In this document: positions 18,430 through 26,555 of the stretch, piece by piece
Numbering within the stretch: the first letter of the stretch is position 1
How the letters are laid out: the number at the start of each line of letters is the position of its first letter
Assembly (NCBI GenBank): GCA_965220775.1
Contig: OZ244845.1
Span: 2,976,001-3,040,000, forward strand
Direction of reading: 5' to 3'
DNA from: G963664835 sp965220775
GTDB taxonomy: Bacteria > Chloroflexota > UBA6077 > FW602-bin22 > JBCLEL01
DNA length: 64,000 bases
Made by a program: the position numbers and the translations under genes
Notes under the pieces: generated by a model
Database searches by the model: none
Told to the model about the DNA's origin: nothing
The model's input: only the letters and a program-made list of their open reading frames with translations

Positions 18430-19560
18430 AGGACCAGCCGGCGAATCCCGCCACCTACTGCGTCATTCCGGCGAGCCCCGTCATTCCGGAACACGCGGGA
18501 ATCCCCCGCGCTCGCCATTGGCACGAAAATGAGTTTAAGCGGCTTTCGAGTGCGCCAGCGAACCTCTCCATTCGTCATTCCCGCGATCGAAAGCATGCCC
18601 CGTACCCCGATACGGGGGCGGGAATCCACGAACTAACATTCCGCGAAAGAACGTCAACCGCGATACCACCACCCACGTCCACACGGCGGCCCTAGTTCGT
18701 CTTTCCGGCGAAGGCCGGAATCCAGAGGGGCGGGGAATGGGGAATGTAGTGCGGGGGCTTGTCCCCCGCTGGGGTCGGAGTGGGGCGTGGCAGAATCCGC
18801 CGCGCCAATTCGCTGTACCAAACCACAACTCCGGCTTTTCATAACTTGGTGTGCCGGCGCCAGCAGGGATGAGCGATTGCTATGAAAGCATGTCCCTGAC
18901 TACGATCCGGGATAGACCGCTCCGGCAGCATCTCATTCGTCATTCGCGGTATCCCTTCGTCATTCCGGCCCCTCGATTCGTCATTCCAGCGAAAGCTGGA
19001 ATCCAGAGGGGAAGGGTGGCATCAACCACGCCCAAACACCTCCAACGACCAGGTCTCATTTTCATACCTTCGTACGAAAATGTGCCCTCCAATCAACCTC
19101 GATGCCGGCTCTCCACCGGCGAAACGTGCCGATTTGTAGACCGATGGTCGATGGCGGAATGAGAAAATGTAGTGCGGGGGCTTGTCCCCCGCTGGGGTCG
19201 GAGTGGGGCGTGGCAGAATCCGCCGCGCCAATTCGCTGTACCAAACCACAACTCCGGCTTTTCATAACTTGGTGGGCCGGCAACAGCCGGCATGAGCGAT
19301 TGCTATGAAAGCATGTCCCTGACTACGATCCGGGATAGACCGCTCCGGCAGCATCTCATTCGTCATTCGCGGTATCCCTTCGTCGTTCCGGCCCATCGCT
19401 TCGTCATTCTCGCGGAAGCGGGAATCCAGAGGGGAGGGGTGGCACCAATGACACCCAAACACCTCCAACGACCAGCTCTCATTTTCATACTTTCGTGTGC
19501 CGGCACCAGCCGGCATGAGCGATTAGTACGAAAATGGCCGGCCCGCGAAATTCCTCTAAC
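18430..19560. repeat. R1 dispersed-repeat block with an internal duplication
   Basis: The gap 18345-19930 holds no supported gene. It contains a 'cccgtaccccgatacggggg' module (about 18597-18690), then two nearly identical stretches of about 250 bp (18743-18990 and 19166-19413), each with the 'gcgggggcttgtcccccgct' module and the palindromic hairpin (18835-18885 and 19257-19310), and a further hairpin at about 19480-19535. Bases 19561-19930 are unique; TATAAT occurs at 19651-19656 but with no matching -35 box. Confidence 0.82.
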
Positions 19561-19930
19561 TGGGGCTTGTCCCCAGCTTGGACGGCCCCGCCAACCGCCC
19601 GGTCCCACCTTCCCCGTCCTCCGGCGCGTGCGCAACTGCTCCCACAATGTTATAATAATGAAACATATGTTCAGTATCTCTCGCCTCCGGCGTGGTGCAA
19701 ACGTCGATTCGTACCGCCAACCTCAATTGGGCCACGGAACGCGAACGCGTCAAGATATGAAAAATGCAAAACAAATGCTCTTACAAACCCGTACATGGCC
19801 GGATGACCAGCCATAGCGTCAAGACCCTGCTGCCTTGGGCAGAGAATGGGACGACCCGATACCAAGGATCCGTCCCTACTATTCGGCGCTGGTGTAAAAT
19901 GCCCCCAGAAACGTCGGAGGTGACGGTACG

Positions 19931-21157
19931 ATGAACACCGGCGGTAGCCAGAGACTCAAGCTCGAAGACCTAGTCGTCGTCGACTGCGATATCCATATCA
20001 ACGAGCCGCCCGGCGAGTTGGCGCCCTACTGTGACATGCCCTGGCGAGTAGCGCTCGAGAGCCTGCACGACAACGTACCTCACCGCTACCAAGACATCCC
20101 TGGATATGCCCCCAACATATCCACATACATCGAGGTGATCTTTCCCGGCGGCATTCAGGCCGGCGCAAACGAAGCGAACCGTGTCATCTCCGAGCGATTG
20201 GTCGCCGACGGAAAAAACGGCGGTGGTAGAAAGGTTGTCAAGGAGAAGCTTGGCCGCGACCCGATTGTCAGCACCGCCGGCCAATTGCGCGCCGAGTTGG
20301 ACGAACTCCTTATAGACATCGGCGTCTGCGTTCCAGACAACTTCTTGACGATAGCCGCACTCGATAACCCTGATTACGCTGCCGCTCTTGGTCGAGCATA
20401 CAACCGCTGGATGGTCGATAAGTGGCTGACGCGGACGAGCGGACTGAAAGGACTCTTGTTGACAGTTCCGCAGGATCCGGTTGACGCCGCCCGCGAGATC
20501 GAGCTGCTTGGCAACGAAGAGCACGTAGTCGGAATCATGTTGCCCACCGCCGGCGTCAATCCGCTTTGGGGCAATCGGAAGTACGATCCCATATTCGAAG
20601 CTGCCCAAGCCGCGGACTTGTGCTGCGTCTTCCACGGTCTTACCTACATCTTTCCGACGTTCCCCAATCAACTGGAACAGTTGCAGGGTCTGGCGCCAAA
20701 GCATGTACTGGCTCACCCCTTCCAGATGATTGCCAACCTCGTAAGCCTTTTCAGCACAGGCGTGCCGGCTCGATTCCCAAACCTCAAGTTCCTTTTCACC
20801 GAGGCCGGCATCGGTTACGCACCATACATGATGTGGCGCTTGGACAAGGAGTACCAAGAGCGCCGGCGCGAAATGCCCTTGGCCCACAGACCGACGCACT
20901 ATATGAACGATAGGTTCTTCTTTTCGACTCAGCCGATCGAAGAGCCGGATGACCCGGCCGACCTTGTCTCGATGATAAAGCTGCTCAAGGGGGGCGAGGA
21001 CACAGTGGTCTTCGCTTCCGACTGGCCCCATCACGACTTTGACAATCCCGCGCACGTTTTCGGCTTACCCTGGCCGGCTGAGCTAAAGCGCAAAGTCATG
21101 GGCGAGAACGCGCTCAGGCTATTCAACATACCGGCGCCGGTCAAGACCAAATCGTGA
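19931..21157 (+). CDS. amidohydrolase family protein (ACMSD/resorcylate decarboxylase-like)
   Basis: A 408-residue TIM-barrel protein of the amidohydrolase_2 group. The first metal motif is CDIHINE (residues 18-24), further metal or active-site histidines appear in VFHGLTY and HVLAHPFQM, and the final Asp in FASDWPHHD. Members of this group hydrolyse or decarboxylate, without oxygen, small cyclic or aromatic acids in the cytoplasm. The ATG is preceded by ggaggtga (19918-19925). Only 19 bases separate it from a Rieske ferredoxin and then an SDR, which suggests one catabolic unit. The substrate is not known. Confidence 0.85.
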   Translation: MNTGGSQRLKLEDLVVVDCDIHINEPPGELAPYCDMPWRVALESLHDNVPHRYQDIPGYAPNISTYIEVIFPGGIQAGANEANRVISERLVADGKNGGGRKVVKEKLGRDPIVSTAGQLRAELDELLIDIGVCVPDNFLTIAALDNPDYAAALGRAYNRWMVDKWLTRTSGLKGLLLTVPQDPVDAAREIELLGNEEHVVGIMLPTAGVNPLWGNRKYDPIFEAAQAADLCCVFHGLTYIFPTFPNQLEQLQGLAPKHVLAHPFQMIANLVSLFSTGVPARFPNLKFLFTEAGIGYAPYMMWRLDKEYQERRREMPLAHRPTHYMNDRFFFSTQPIEEPDDPADLVSMIKLLKGGEDTVVFASDWPHHDFDNPAHVFGLPWPAELKRKVMGENALRLFNIPAPVKTKS

Positions 21158-21176
21158 GCGTCTAGACGGAGTCAGA

Positions 21177-21548
21177 ATGTCCCAAAGGCGAAAACGCGAA
21201 TACTTTGTAGCGCACGAGGATGAACTCCCCGATGGTGCACGCCGCATCGTCACCGTCCGGGGTGTCGAGATAGGGGTTTTCAATATCAGCGGACGCTACT
21301 TCGCCCTGCCAAATCTATGCATCCATCAATGGGGACCTCTATGCACCGGAAAGATCGCCGGAACGCTAGTTGCCCGCGAGGAGAACAACTGGAAATTAGA
21401 GTGGGTCAAGGACGGCGAGATTCTAATCTGCCCTTGGCACGCAATGGAGTACGACATAACCACTGGCCAAAACCTGTCCCGTCCCAAGGTAAAGCTCCGA
21501 CATTACCCAGTCAAGGTGGAAGATGGTGAGGTACGTGTCATCGTCTAG
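21177..21548 (+). CDS. Rieske [2Fe-2S] ferredoxin
   Basis: A 123-residue stand-alone Rieske protein. The first ligand pair is in CIHQWGPLC (Cys-x-His) near residue 47 and the second in CPWHAMEYD (Cys-x2-His) near residue 90. This binds a 2Fe-2S centre with two Cys and two His and normally feeds electrons to a Rieske oxygenase or a related enzyme. No large oxygenase subunit is next to it; the neighbours are an amidohydrolase and an SDR. Possible partners are the PhyH enzyme at 22485 or a protein elsewhere. The ATG at 21177 has cggag a few bases upstream. Confidence 0.88.
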   Translation: MSQRRKREYFVAHEDELPDGARRIVTVRGVEIGVFNISGRYFALPNLCIHQWGPLCTGKIAGTLVAREENNWKLEWVKDGEILICPWHAMEYDITTGQNLSRPKVKLRHYPVKVEDGEVRVIV

Positions 21549-21575
21549 AGTTCCGATTGGCCGGGCCGCGGAATA

Positions 21576-22328
21576 GTGGCCGACAGGTTAGCCGGCAAGG
21601 TAGCGCTAATCACCGGCGCCGGCTCAGGAATAGGGCGAGCAACCGCACTGCTCTTCGCCGGGGAAGGGGCCAGCGTCGCCGTCGTTGATATCGCCGACGA
21701 TAATGCCCGCGAAACTGTATCCCTGATCGAGGAATCCGGCGGATCCGGCCTGTTCGTCCACGCGGACGTGGCGATAGCCGCGGACTCTAAGCACATGATT
21801 GAGGCCACTGTTCGCCGCTTTGGCCGGCTCGACATCCTCCATAACAATGCCTTCTGGACAGTGTACCATCCAGCTGTTGAGACCTCCGAGTTTGAGTGGG
21901 ACCGCACAATTGCCGTCTGCTTGAAGGCGCCCTTCCTCGCGTCAAAACACGCCATCCCCCCAATGCTGGACAACGGCGGCGGGTGCATCATCAACACTTC
22001 GTCGGTTAGCGGCATCAGGGGCCAAGCCGCCCACACCGCTTATGAATCAGCGAAAGGAGGACTATTGGCGCTCACCCGTTCTTTGGCAGCGGACTGCGCC
22101 CCGCAAATCCGCGTCAATGCGATCTTGCCCGGCGGAGTCGTAACGCCGGCGCTACAGCTACTCGATCCCGAACTGATCCGGAAAAACACCGGGTCCATAC
22201 CGCTGAAACGTCGTGCCACGCCGGAGGAGATCGCCAATGCAGCCCTGTTCTTGGCGACAGACGCGTCCTCGTTCTGCACCGGCGCCTGCCTGGTCGTTGA
22301 CGGTGGCAGATCGTCGATATTGCTGTAG
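21576..22328 (+). CDS. SDR family NAD(P)-dependent oxidoreductase
   Basis: A 250-residue classical SDR with the cofactor motif TGAGSGIG (residues 14-21), the HNNAF variant of NNAG near residue 90, and the catalytic Tyr and Lys in AYESAKGG. The tail CTGACLVVDGG is typical. The start is a GTG at 21576; no ATG is available near the conserved beginning ADRLAGKVALITG. It follows the Rieske gene by 27 bases on the same strand, so it is probably part of the same catabolic unit. The substrate is a secondary alcohol or ketone of unknown identity. Confidence 0.89.
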   Translation: MADRLAGKVALITGAGSGIGRATALLFAGEGASVAVVDIADDNARETVSLIEESGGSGLFVHADVAIAADSKHMIEATVRRFGRLDILHNNAFWTVYHPAVETSEFEWDRTIAVCLKAPFLASKHAIPPMLDNGGGCIINTSSVSGIRGQAAHTAYESAKGGLLALTRSLAADCAPQIRVNAILPGGVVTPALQLLDPELIRKNTGSIPLKRRATPEEIANAALFLATDASSFCTGACLVVDGGRSSILL

Positions 22329-22484
22329 AATCACCGTCGGAGTTAGTCTTAGTTTGGCATTTGTTTGCCCATACGGGATACAGTCCACCAGCGGAGAGAT
22401 TGGAAGGCGACGCGGTGCAATCCCGTGAAATATTCGACCCAGATACTCCAAAGCATTGCGCCCAAATGGAGGAGATGACCCCCG

Positions 22485-23540
22485 ATGTCTGTTGATCTGA
22501 AAGAGTTCCGAGCTTCAAACGACATCCTCGGCGATGCCGGAGCGCTCCGCCGGCGGGTAGACGAAGAGGGCTACCTTTTCTTTAGGAGACTCATTGAGCC
22601 GCAGGTGATCCGCGATATTAGATCGCGAGCATTTGAGGTGTTCCGCGAAGCCGGTTGGCTCAGTTCGGACGCTCCTCTTGCTGATGGCATAGCCGATACC
22701 TCGCACACCTGCGTGGAAGGTGACGCAGAGTATTGGCCAGTCTATAACAACCTTCAGAAGCTGGAGTCGTGGCATCGATTGGCCCTCTCGCCGGCGATAA
22801 TGAGCGTCATGGAAAATATTTTCGATGAGCCAGTTATGGCCCACTTCTGGAAGGTGGGACGGATCATGTTCCCTCAGAACACGACGTTCATGACCCCGGC
22901 TCACCAAGACTGGATGTTCAACCAGGGAACAACTGAGACCTACACCTGCTGGATGCCTATTGGCGACTGCCCGCGCGAATTGGGTGGTCTGGCCATCTTG
23001 CCAGGGACCCACAAGAAGGGTTTATATGAATACTATCCGGCATTTGGGACGGGAGGCATAACCGTTCACCAGGATGATATGCGCGGCCATTGGTTGACGA
23101 CCGATTTCGAAGCCGGCGATGCTCTGGTGTTTCACAGCCTGAACCTTCACCGATCTCTGCCCAACGTAACCCCGGACCGATTGCGGTTCTCGGCTGACTT
23201 CCGATACCAGGCGTCTAGCCAACCGATGGCAGAGGACGTCTTTGGTCCTCACGGCGGCGTAATCACCGGGCTCACGTGGGAAGAAATCTATGACGGATGG
23301 GAATCCGACGACGGCAAGTACTACTGGACGGATTTTGACATCAAGACGATACCACGGGACAACACTCGACTAGAAAAGCGGACGGAGAGACTGTTCGAGC
23401 AGGCTAGGGCCGGCGACGAGAATATGCGCCCAATCCTGAATCGAATGCTGAAGCAAAAGAGATATTACAGGGCGGAGATGGTCGAGGCGGCCAGACAAGC
23501 GCTCCAAATCCTCAATGAAGCGGGAGCCACCAAGAAATAG
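22485..23540 (+). CDS. phytanoyl-CoA dioxygenase (PhyH) family protein
   Basis: A 351-residue iron(II)/2-oxoglutarate-dependent oxygenase. The facial triad is visible: His and Asp in TPAHQDWMF near residue 143, and the distal His in FHSLNLHRSLPN near residue 218, followed by an Arg that binds 2-oxoglutarate. PhyH-family bacterial enzymes hydroxylate varied small molecules and are often numerous in marine symbionts; the substrate cannot be inferred. A good ribosome binding site, ggaggaga, precedes the ATG by about 10 bases. It lies 156 bases after the SDR gene and shares its direction. Confidence 0.88.
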   Translation: MSVDLKEFRASNDILGDAGALRRRVDEEGYLFFRRLIEPQVIRDIRSRAFEVFREAGWLSSDAPLADGIADTSHTCVEGDAEYWPVYNNLQKLESWHRLALSPAIMSVMENIFDEPVMAHFWKVGRIMFPQNTTFMTPAHQDWMFNQGTTETYTCWMPIGDCPRELGGLAILPGTHKKGLYEYYPAFGTGGITVHQDDMRGHWLTTDFEAGDALVFHSLNLHRSLPNVTPDRLRFSADFRYQASSQPMAEDVFGPHGGVITGLTWEEIYDGWESDDGKYYWTDFDIKTIPRDNTRLEKRTERLFEQARAGDENMRPILNRMLKQKRYYRAEMVEAARQALQILNEAGATKK

Positions 23541-23850
23541 GCTGTAATTGAGCCTATCCAATGCGCGCGTTTGCGTTCGGGTGCGTCATCGCGCCCTGGA
23601 CAACTCTTGGACTCCGCACCAATGCTCGCCAAGTCCTCGTTGTTTACACGGGACGGCGGAACAACTCCGCCCTTTGAGTTCCTAGCATCGAAACGGCGCG
23701 GTAATATCAATTCTCGATCATGGCTATCGACATAATAGTCTCACTTTTCCGGTGGGTGCTACTCTCATCCTCGGCGAGGGTGAGGCGATTGTCTGTCAGC
23801 CGATACAATGGAAGCGAACACTCGAACAGGCCCTCATTCTGGAGGTAAAC
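23541..23850. other. intergenic gap, nothing recognised
   Basis: About 310 bases between the PhyH gene and the alcohol dehydrogenase. No repeat module, tRNA or coding frame could be supported. It ends in the ribosome binding site ggagg at 23841-23845. Confidence 0.6.
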
Positions 23851-24882
23851 ATGCGTGGAGTTGTTCTCCATGGACACCGGCAAGTCGAGATGCGCGAGTT
23901 TGCCGACCCTCGGCCGGCGCTCTCCCAAGTCGTCGTAAAGGTCAAGGCGTCGGGCATTTGTGGCACCGATCTCCACTATTACCACGGCTCAACCGATATT
24001 TTCAACGCCGAAGAACCGGTTATCAGCGGTCACGAACCATGTGGGGTCGTCGCTGAGATCGGGCCGGGTGTAGCCGATCACGTAGCCAAGGTTGGAGATC
24101 GAGTGATCGTTTACCACTACGAAGGTTGCGGCATCTGCAAGCATTGCCGGATCGGCTACGCTCAGATGTGTGTTCAGGGACTGAAAGGCTACGGGCTCAA
24201 CGAACACGGCGCCAACGCGGAATACATCCTGGTTGGATCGGAAACACTGATGGAGTTGCCGGCCGAGCTTACCTTCGAAGAGGGGGCCGCCATATCCTGC
24301 GGCACCGGCACCGCCTACTCAGCCCTGAAAAGGCTCGGAGTCTCGGGCCGCGACACGTTGGCAGTCTTCGGACAAGGGCCGGTCGGACTCAGCGCGACCA
24401 TGCTGGGCCGTGCGATGGGGGCCAGGGTCATCGCAATCGACGTCGTAGAGGATCGACTCGTCTTGGCGAAAGAGCTGGGCGCGGACTCGGTTGTCGATGC
24501 CTCCAAGGTCGACACGGTCGAGGCAATTCTAGACCTGACAGCCGGCGAAGGGGTTGAGGCGTCGGCCGAGTGTAGCGGCAATCCGGCCGCGCGCGTAAAC
24601 GCCTTGAAATGCACCCAACCTTGGGGTCGTGTATGTTTTGTCGGTCTGGGCGAGCCTACGACGTTCGACGTATTCAAGGATGTTATCCTGAAACAACTTT
24701 CGATCTCAGGATCCTGGACGTTCAGCAATACCGGATTGGAGGAGTGTGCCAGGTTCATAGTCGATAGGCGAGTACCCTTGCGGAAGCTGATCACCCACCA
24801 GTTCCGCCTCGACCAAGCAGACCAGGCCTTTGCCGCATTCGATGCGGGAAACACAGGCAAATGCGTTTTCGTAGAGCCTTGA
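23851..24882 (+). CDS. zinc-dependent medium-chain alcohol dehydrogenase
   Basis: A 343-residue medium-chain dehydrogenase of the sorbitol/threonine dehydrogenase kind. The catalytic zinc site is formed by Cys in GICGTDLHYY (about residues 36-45) and the GHE motif near residue 60; the structural zinc site is the four-cysteine run GCGICKHCRIGYAQMC. The NAD(P)-binding loop is GQGPVGLSA. The ATG at 23851 is chosen because ggagg precedes it and the family begins MRGVVLHG; the frame extends upstream without homology. It would oxidise a sugar alcohol or similar polyol in the cytoplasm, consistent with the sugar-related genes around it. Confidence 0.88.
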   Translation: MRGVVLHGHRQVEMREFADPRPALSQVVVKVKASGICGTDLHYYHGSTDIFNAEEPVISGHEPCGVVAEIGPGVADHVAKVGDRVIVYHYEGCGICKHCRIGYAQMCVQGLKGYGLNEHGANAEYILVGSETLMELPAELTFEEGAAISCGTGTAYSALKRLGVSGRDTLAVFGQGPVGLSATMLGRAMGARVIAIDVVEDRLVLAKELGADSVVDASKVDTVEAILDLTAGEGVEASAECSGNPAARVNALKCTQPWGRVCFVGLGEPTTFDVFKDVILKQLSISGSWTFSNTGLEECARFIVDRRVPLRKLITHQFRLDQADQAFAAFDAGNTGKCVFVEP

Positions 24883-25069
24883 GTCTTCCCACCGAGAGTC
24901 CTTGCACGTCAATGCGTCTCCCCATTGGACAATTGAATATACGGAATCTGACGCTACCGCTCGACTGTGGGACCGGTCCGGCTGACACTAGCCGACGCCA
25001 AGGTTCAGCCCCAACCCCGGGATTCCTTGGTCGCTGGCACGCTGAAATTTATGGGCAAATCGAAACTAG

Positions 25070-25622
25070 GTAAATGTTCAGATTTAGGGGTACCTGCTCC
25101 GTATGGGCGTCCGCCTAGGCGGATCGCACCAATGAGGGTCTGCCGCAGACGAGGACGTCTGATCGGGGAAAGCCAGGAAGGGGTTGCAAGGGCGATCCGC
25201 CTCAGGCGGATGCCGGGGGATGTCGGGGTGTCCCACACAACAAAGATCCCCCTTCTCCTGGCTAGAGGTCGTCTCAAAAGTCCCTTGACTGGGTTCGCGC
25301 GAGGCAGGGCAGACTGATTCTAGCGTTTTGTGAAGCGAAAAGGGTGGAAATACGGCAGATAACACCGTCACACGAGCGAAAACCAGCATCCAGAACTCGA
25401 CGACCTTGGGGGTTTCAGACTTCTGAGAGAGGCTCTGGCTAGGAGAAGGGGGCCAGGTCGAAGACGACGCAAGGCGAGGGGATGAGGTCGAGCAGCTCAT
25501 GGATTTGGCATCGGTAGGTTGGAAATCACCCCTTGACCGCCGACTGAGGCCCCGAATGGCGACTTGACCTATCCAGTTCACGGGCATGGAGGAGAGACAT
25601 ACACCCAAATCTGAACTGTTAC
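25070..25622. repeat. R2 inverted-repeat element, copy b (553 bp), with nested insertions
   Basis: The ends GTAAATGTTCAGATTT and, on the other strand, GTAACAGTTCAGATTT form terminal inverted repeats. The octamer gaaactag lies directly outside both ends (25062-25069 and 25623-25630), a perfect target-site duplication. It is longer than copies a and d because it carries a 169-bp element (25266-25434), a 22-bp minimodule near 25457, and two copies of an ATCCGCCT/AGGCGGAT palindrome (about 25110 and 25196-25212). Confidence 0.9.
25266..25434. mobile_element. 169-bp MITE-like element nested inside R2 copy b
   Basis: This stretch is absent from R2 copies a and d. The octamer ctggctag stands on both sides (25258-25265 and 25435-25442). 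The ends form an imperfect inverted repeat: AGGTCGTCTCAAAAGTC on the left and AGCCTCTCTCAGAAGTC on the other strand at the right, 12 of 17 matching. It is too short to code for a transposase and would depend on one supplied in trans. No parent element was seen in the window. Confidence 0.85.
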
Positions 25623-25658
25623 GAAACTAGCAATCCCGCACGACTAGGAGACGGTAAA

Positions 25659-26555
25659 GTGTTACTTGGACTACATTCACTCAGCATGATGCATACCAAT
25701 GTCGTAACCGACATTCAGATCATCAAGAATGCCGGCTACGATGCGATTGACCTGTGGGCCCCCAAGTTGGAGCGGTATCTTGACGCTGGTTATCAACCAG
25801 AAGAGCTCGTGCCGGCCCTGGGCAGGCTGAAGGTAAACAACTTCGCCGCCTTGGTCCTTCCGATTGCGGACCGGGGATCGGGAGGCGCCCTACCCCAAAC
25901 CGACGGTCAATCCAGCAGCACAACTCTCTTCGACGGCATCGATAAGGTGCAAGGGACACTACAAGACATTTACCGGCAATGCGAAAGGCTCTGTGCGGCG
26001 GCCAAGGCGCTCAACTGTCCCACTTTGCAGGTCGAGGTGTTTGCCGGAGACGGATACGGGGAAGACCTCTGGCCTGAGACTCGCACGAACGTGTCCAAAG
26101 CGATTGCCGATCTGGCCGACATTGCCGCCGGCTTCGGAGTCCATCTGGGCCTGGAGAACTCGGCCGGCACTCCAATGCACGATCTCAGAAGGGTCCTGGA
26201 AGTAATAGATGCCGCCGGCAAGGAGAACGTTGGCTTCGTCGCCGACTCTCTTCAGCTGTGGGCCAGTGAAACCTCGTGGGAGGAGGTGGCCGCCCTGGAC
26301 CCGCGATTGATTCTATCGGTTCACTTTAGTGACACCATCCGCAATGACTGCGCTCCGTACAAGAACGTCGGATATCGCGACGCTATACTCGGCGAGGGAC
26401 TGGTGCCTTTGGAAGATATGAGAGACGCTATCCGCGCGACTGGGTACGATGGAGTGTGGGCAGTAGAAGTCTTCAGTCATAAATTATCGGAGTGGGATCC
26501 GAACCTGTTGGCCGCAGAGGTGAAACGCCGGCTCGACGCCCTGATGGCAGCCTAG
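25659..26555 (+). CDS. sugar phosphate isomerase/epimerase-like TIM barrel
   Basis: A 298-residue AP-endonuclease-2/xylose-isomerase-like TIM barrel. Metal ligands expected for the fold can be picked out: Glu in LGLENSAG, Asp in FVADSLQLW, His in SVHFSD, and Glu in AVEVFSHK. Members act on sugars, inositols or hydroxypyruvate in the cytoplasm. The start is a GTG at 25659 after a taggag ribosome binding site. It ends tail-to-tail with the LLM gene on the other strand, the two stop codons overlapping. It lies directly right of an R2 element, which may have separated it from an earlier upstream partner. Confidence 0.84.
   Translation: MLLGLHSLSMMHTNVVTDIQIIKNAGYDAIDLWAPKLERYLDAGYQPEELVPALGRLKVNNFAALVLPIADRGSGGALPQTDGQSSSTTLFDGIDKVQGTLQDIYRQCERLCAAAKALNCPTLQVEVFAGDGYGEDLWPETRTNVSKAIADLADIAAGFGVHLGLENSAGTPMHDLRRVLEVIDAAGKENVGFVADSLQLWASETSWEEVAALDPRLILSVHFSDTIRNDCAPYKNVGYRDAILGEGLVPLEDMRDAIRATGYDGVWAVEVFSHKLSEWDPNLLAAEVKRRLDALMAA

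Noticed and set aside
18345..18629. N-terminal extension of the M24 gene
   Set aside because: The frame stays open for about 95 codons upstream of the GTG, but the DNA there is R1 repeat and translates like other repeat-derived frames; the GTG at 18344 has a good ribosome binding site and begins the conserved domain.
19651..19656. TATAAT as a promoter for the amidohydrolase gene
   Set aside because: There is no -35-like hexamer at a suitable distance, and the gene starts about 280 bases downstream.
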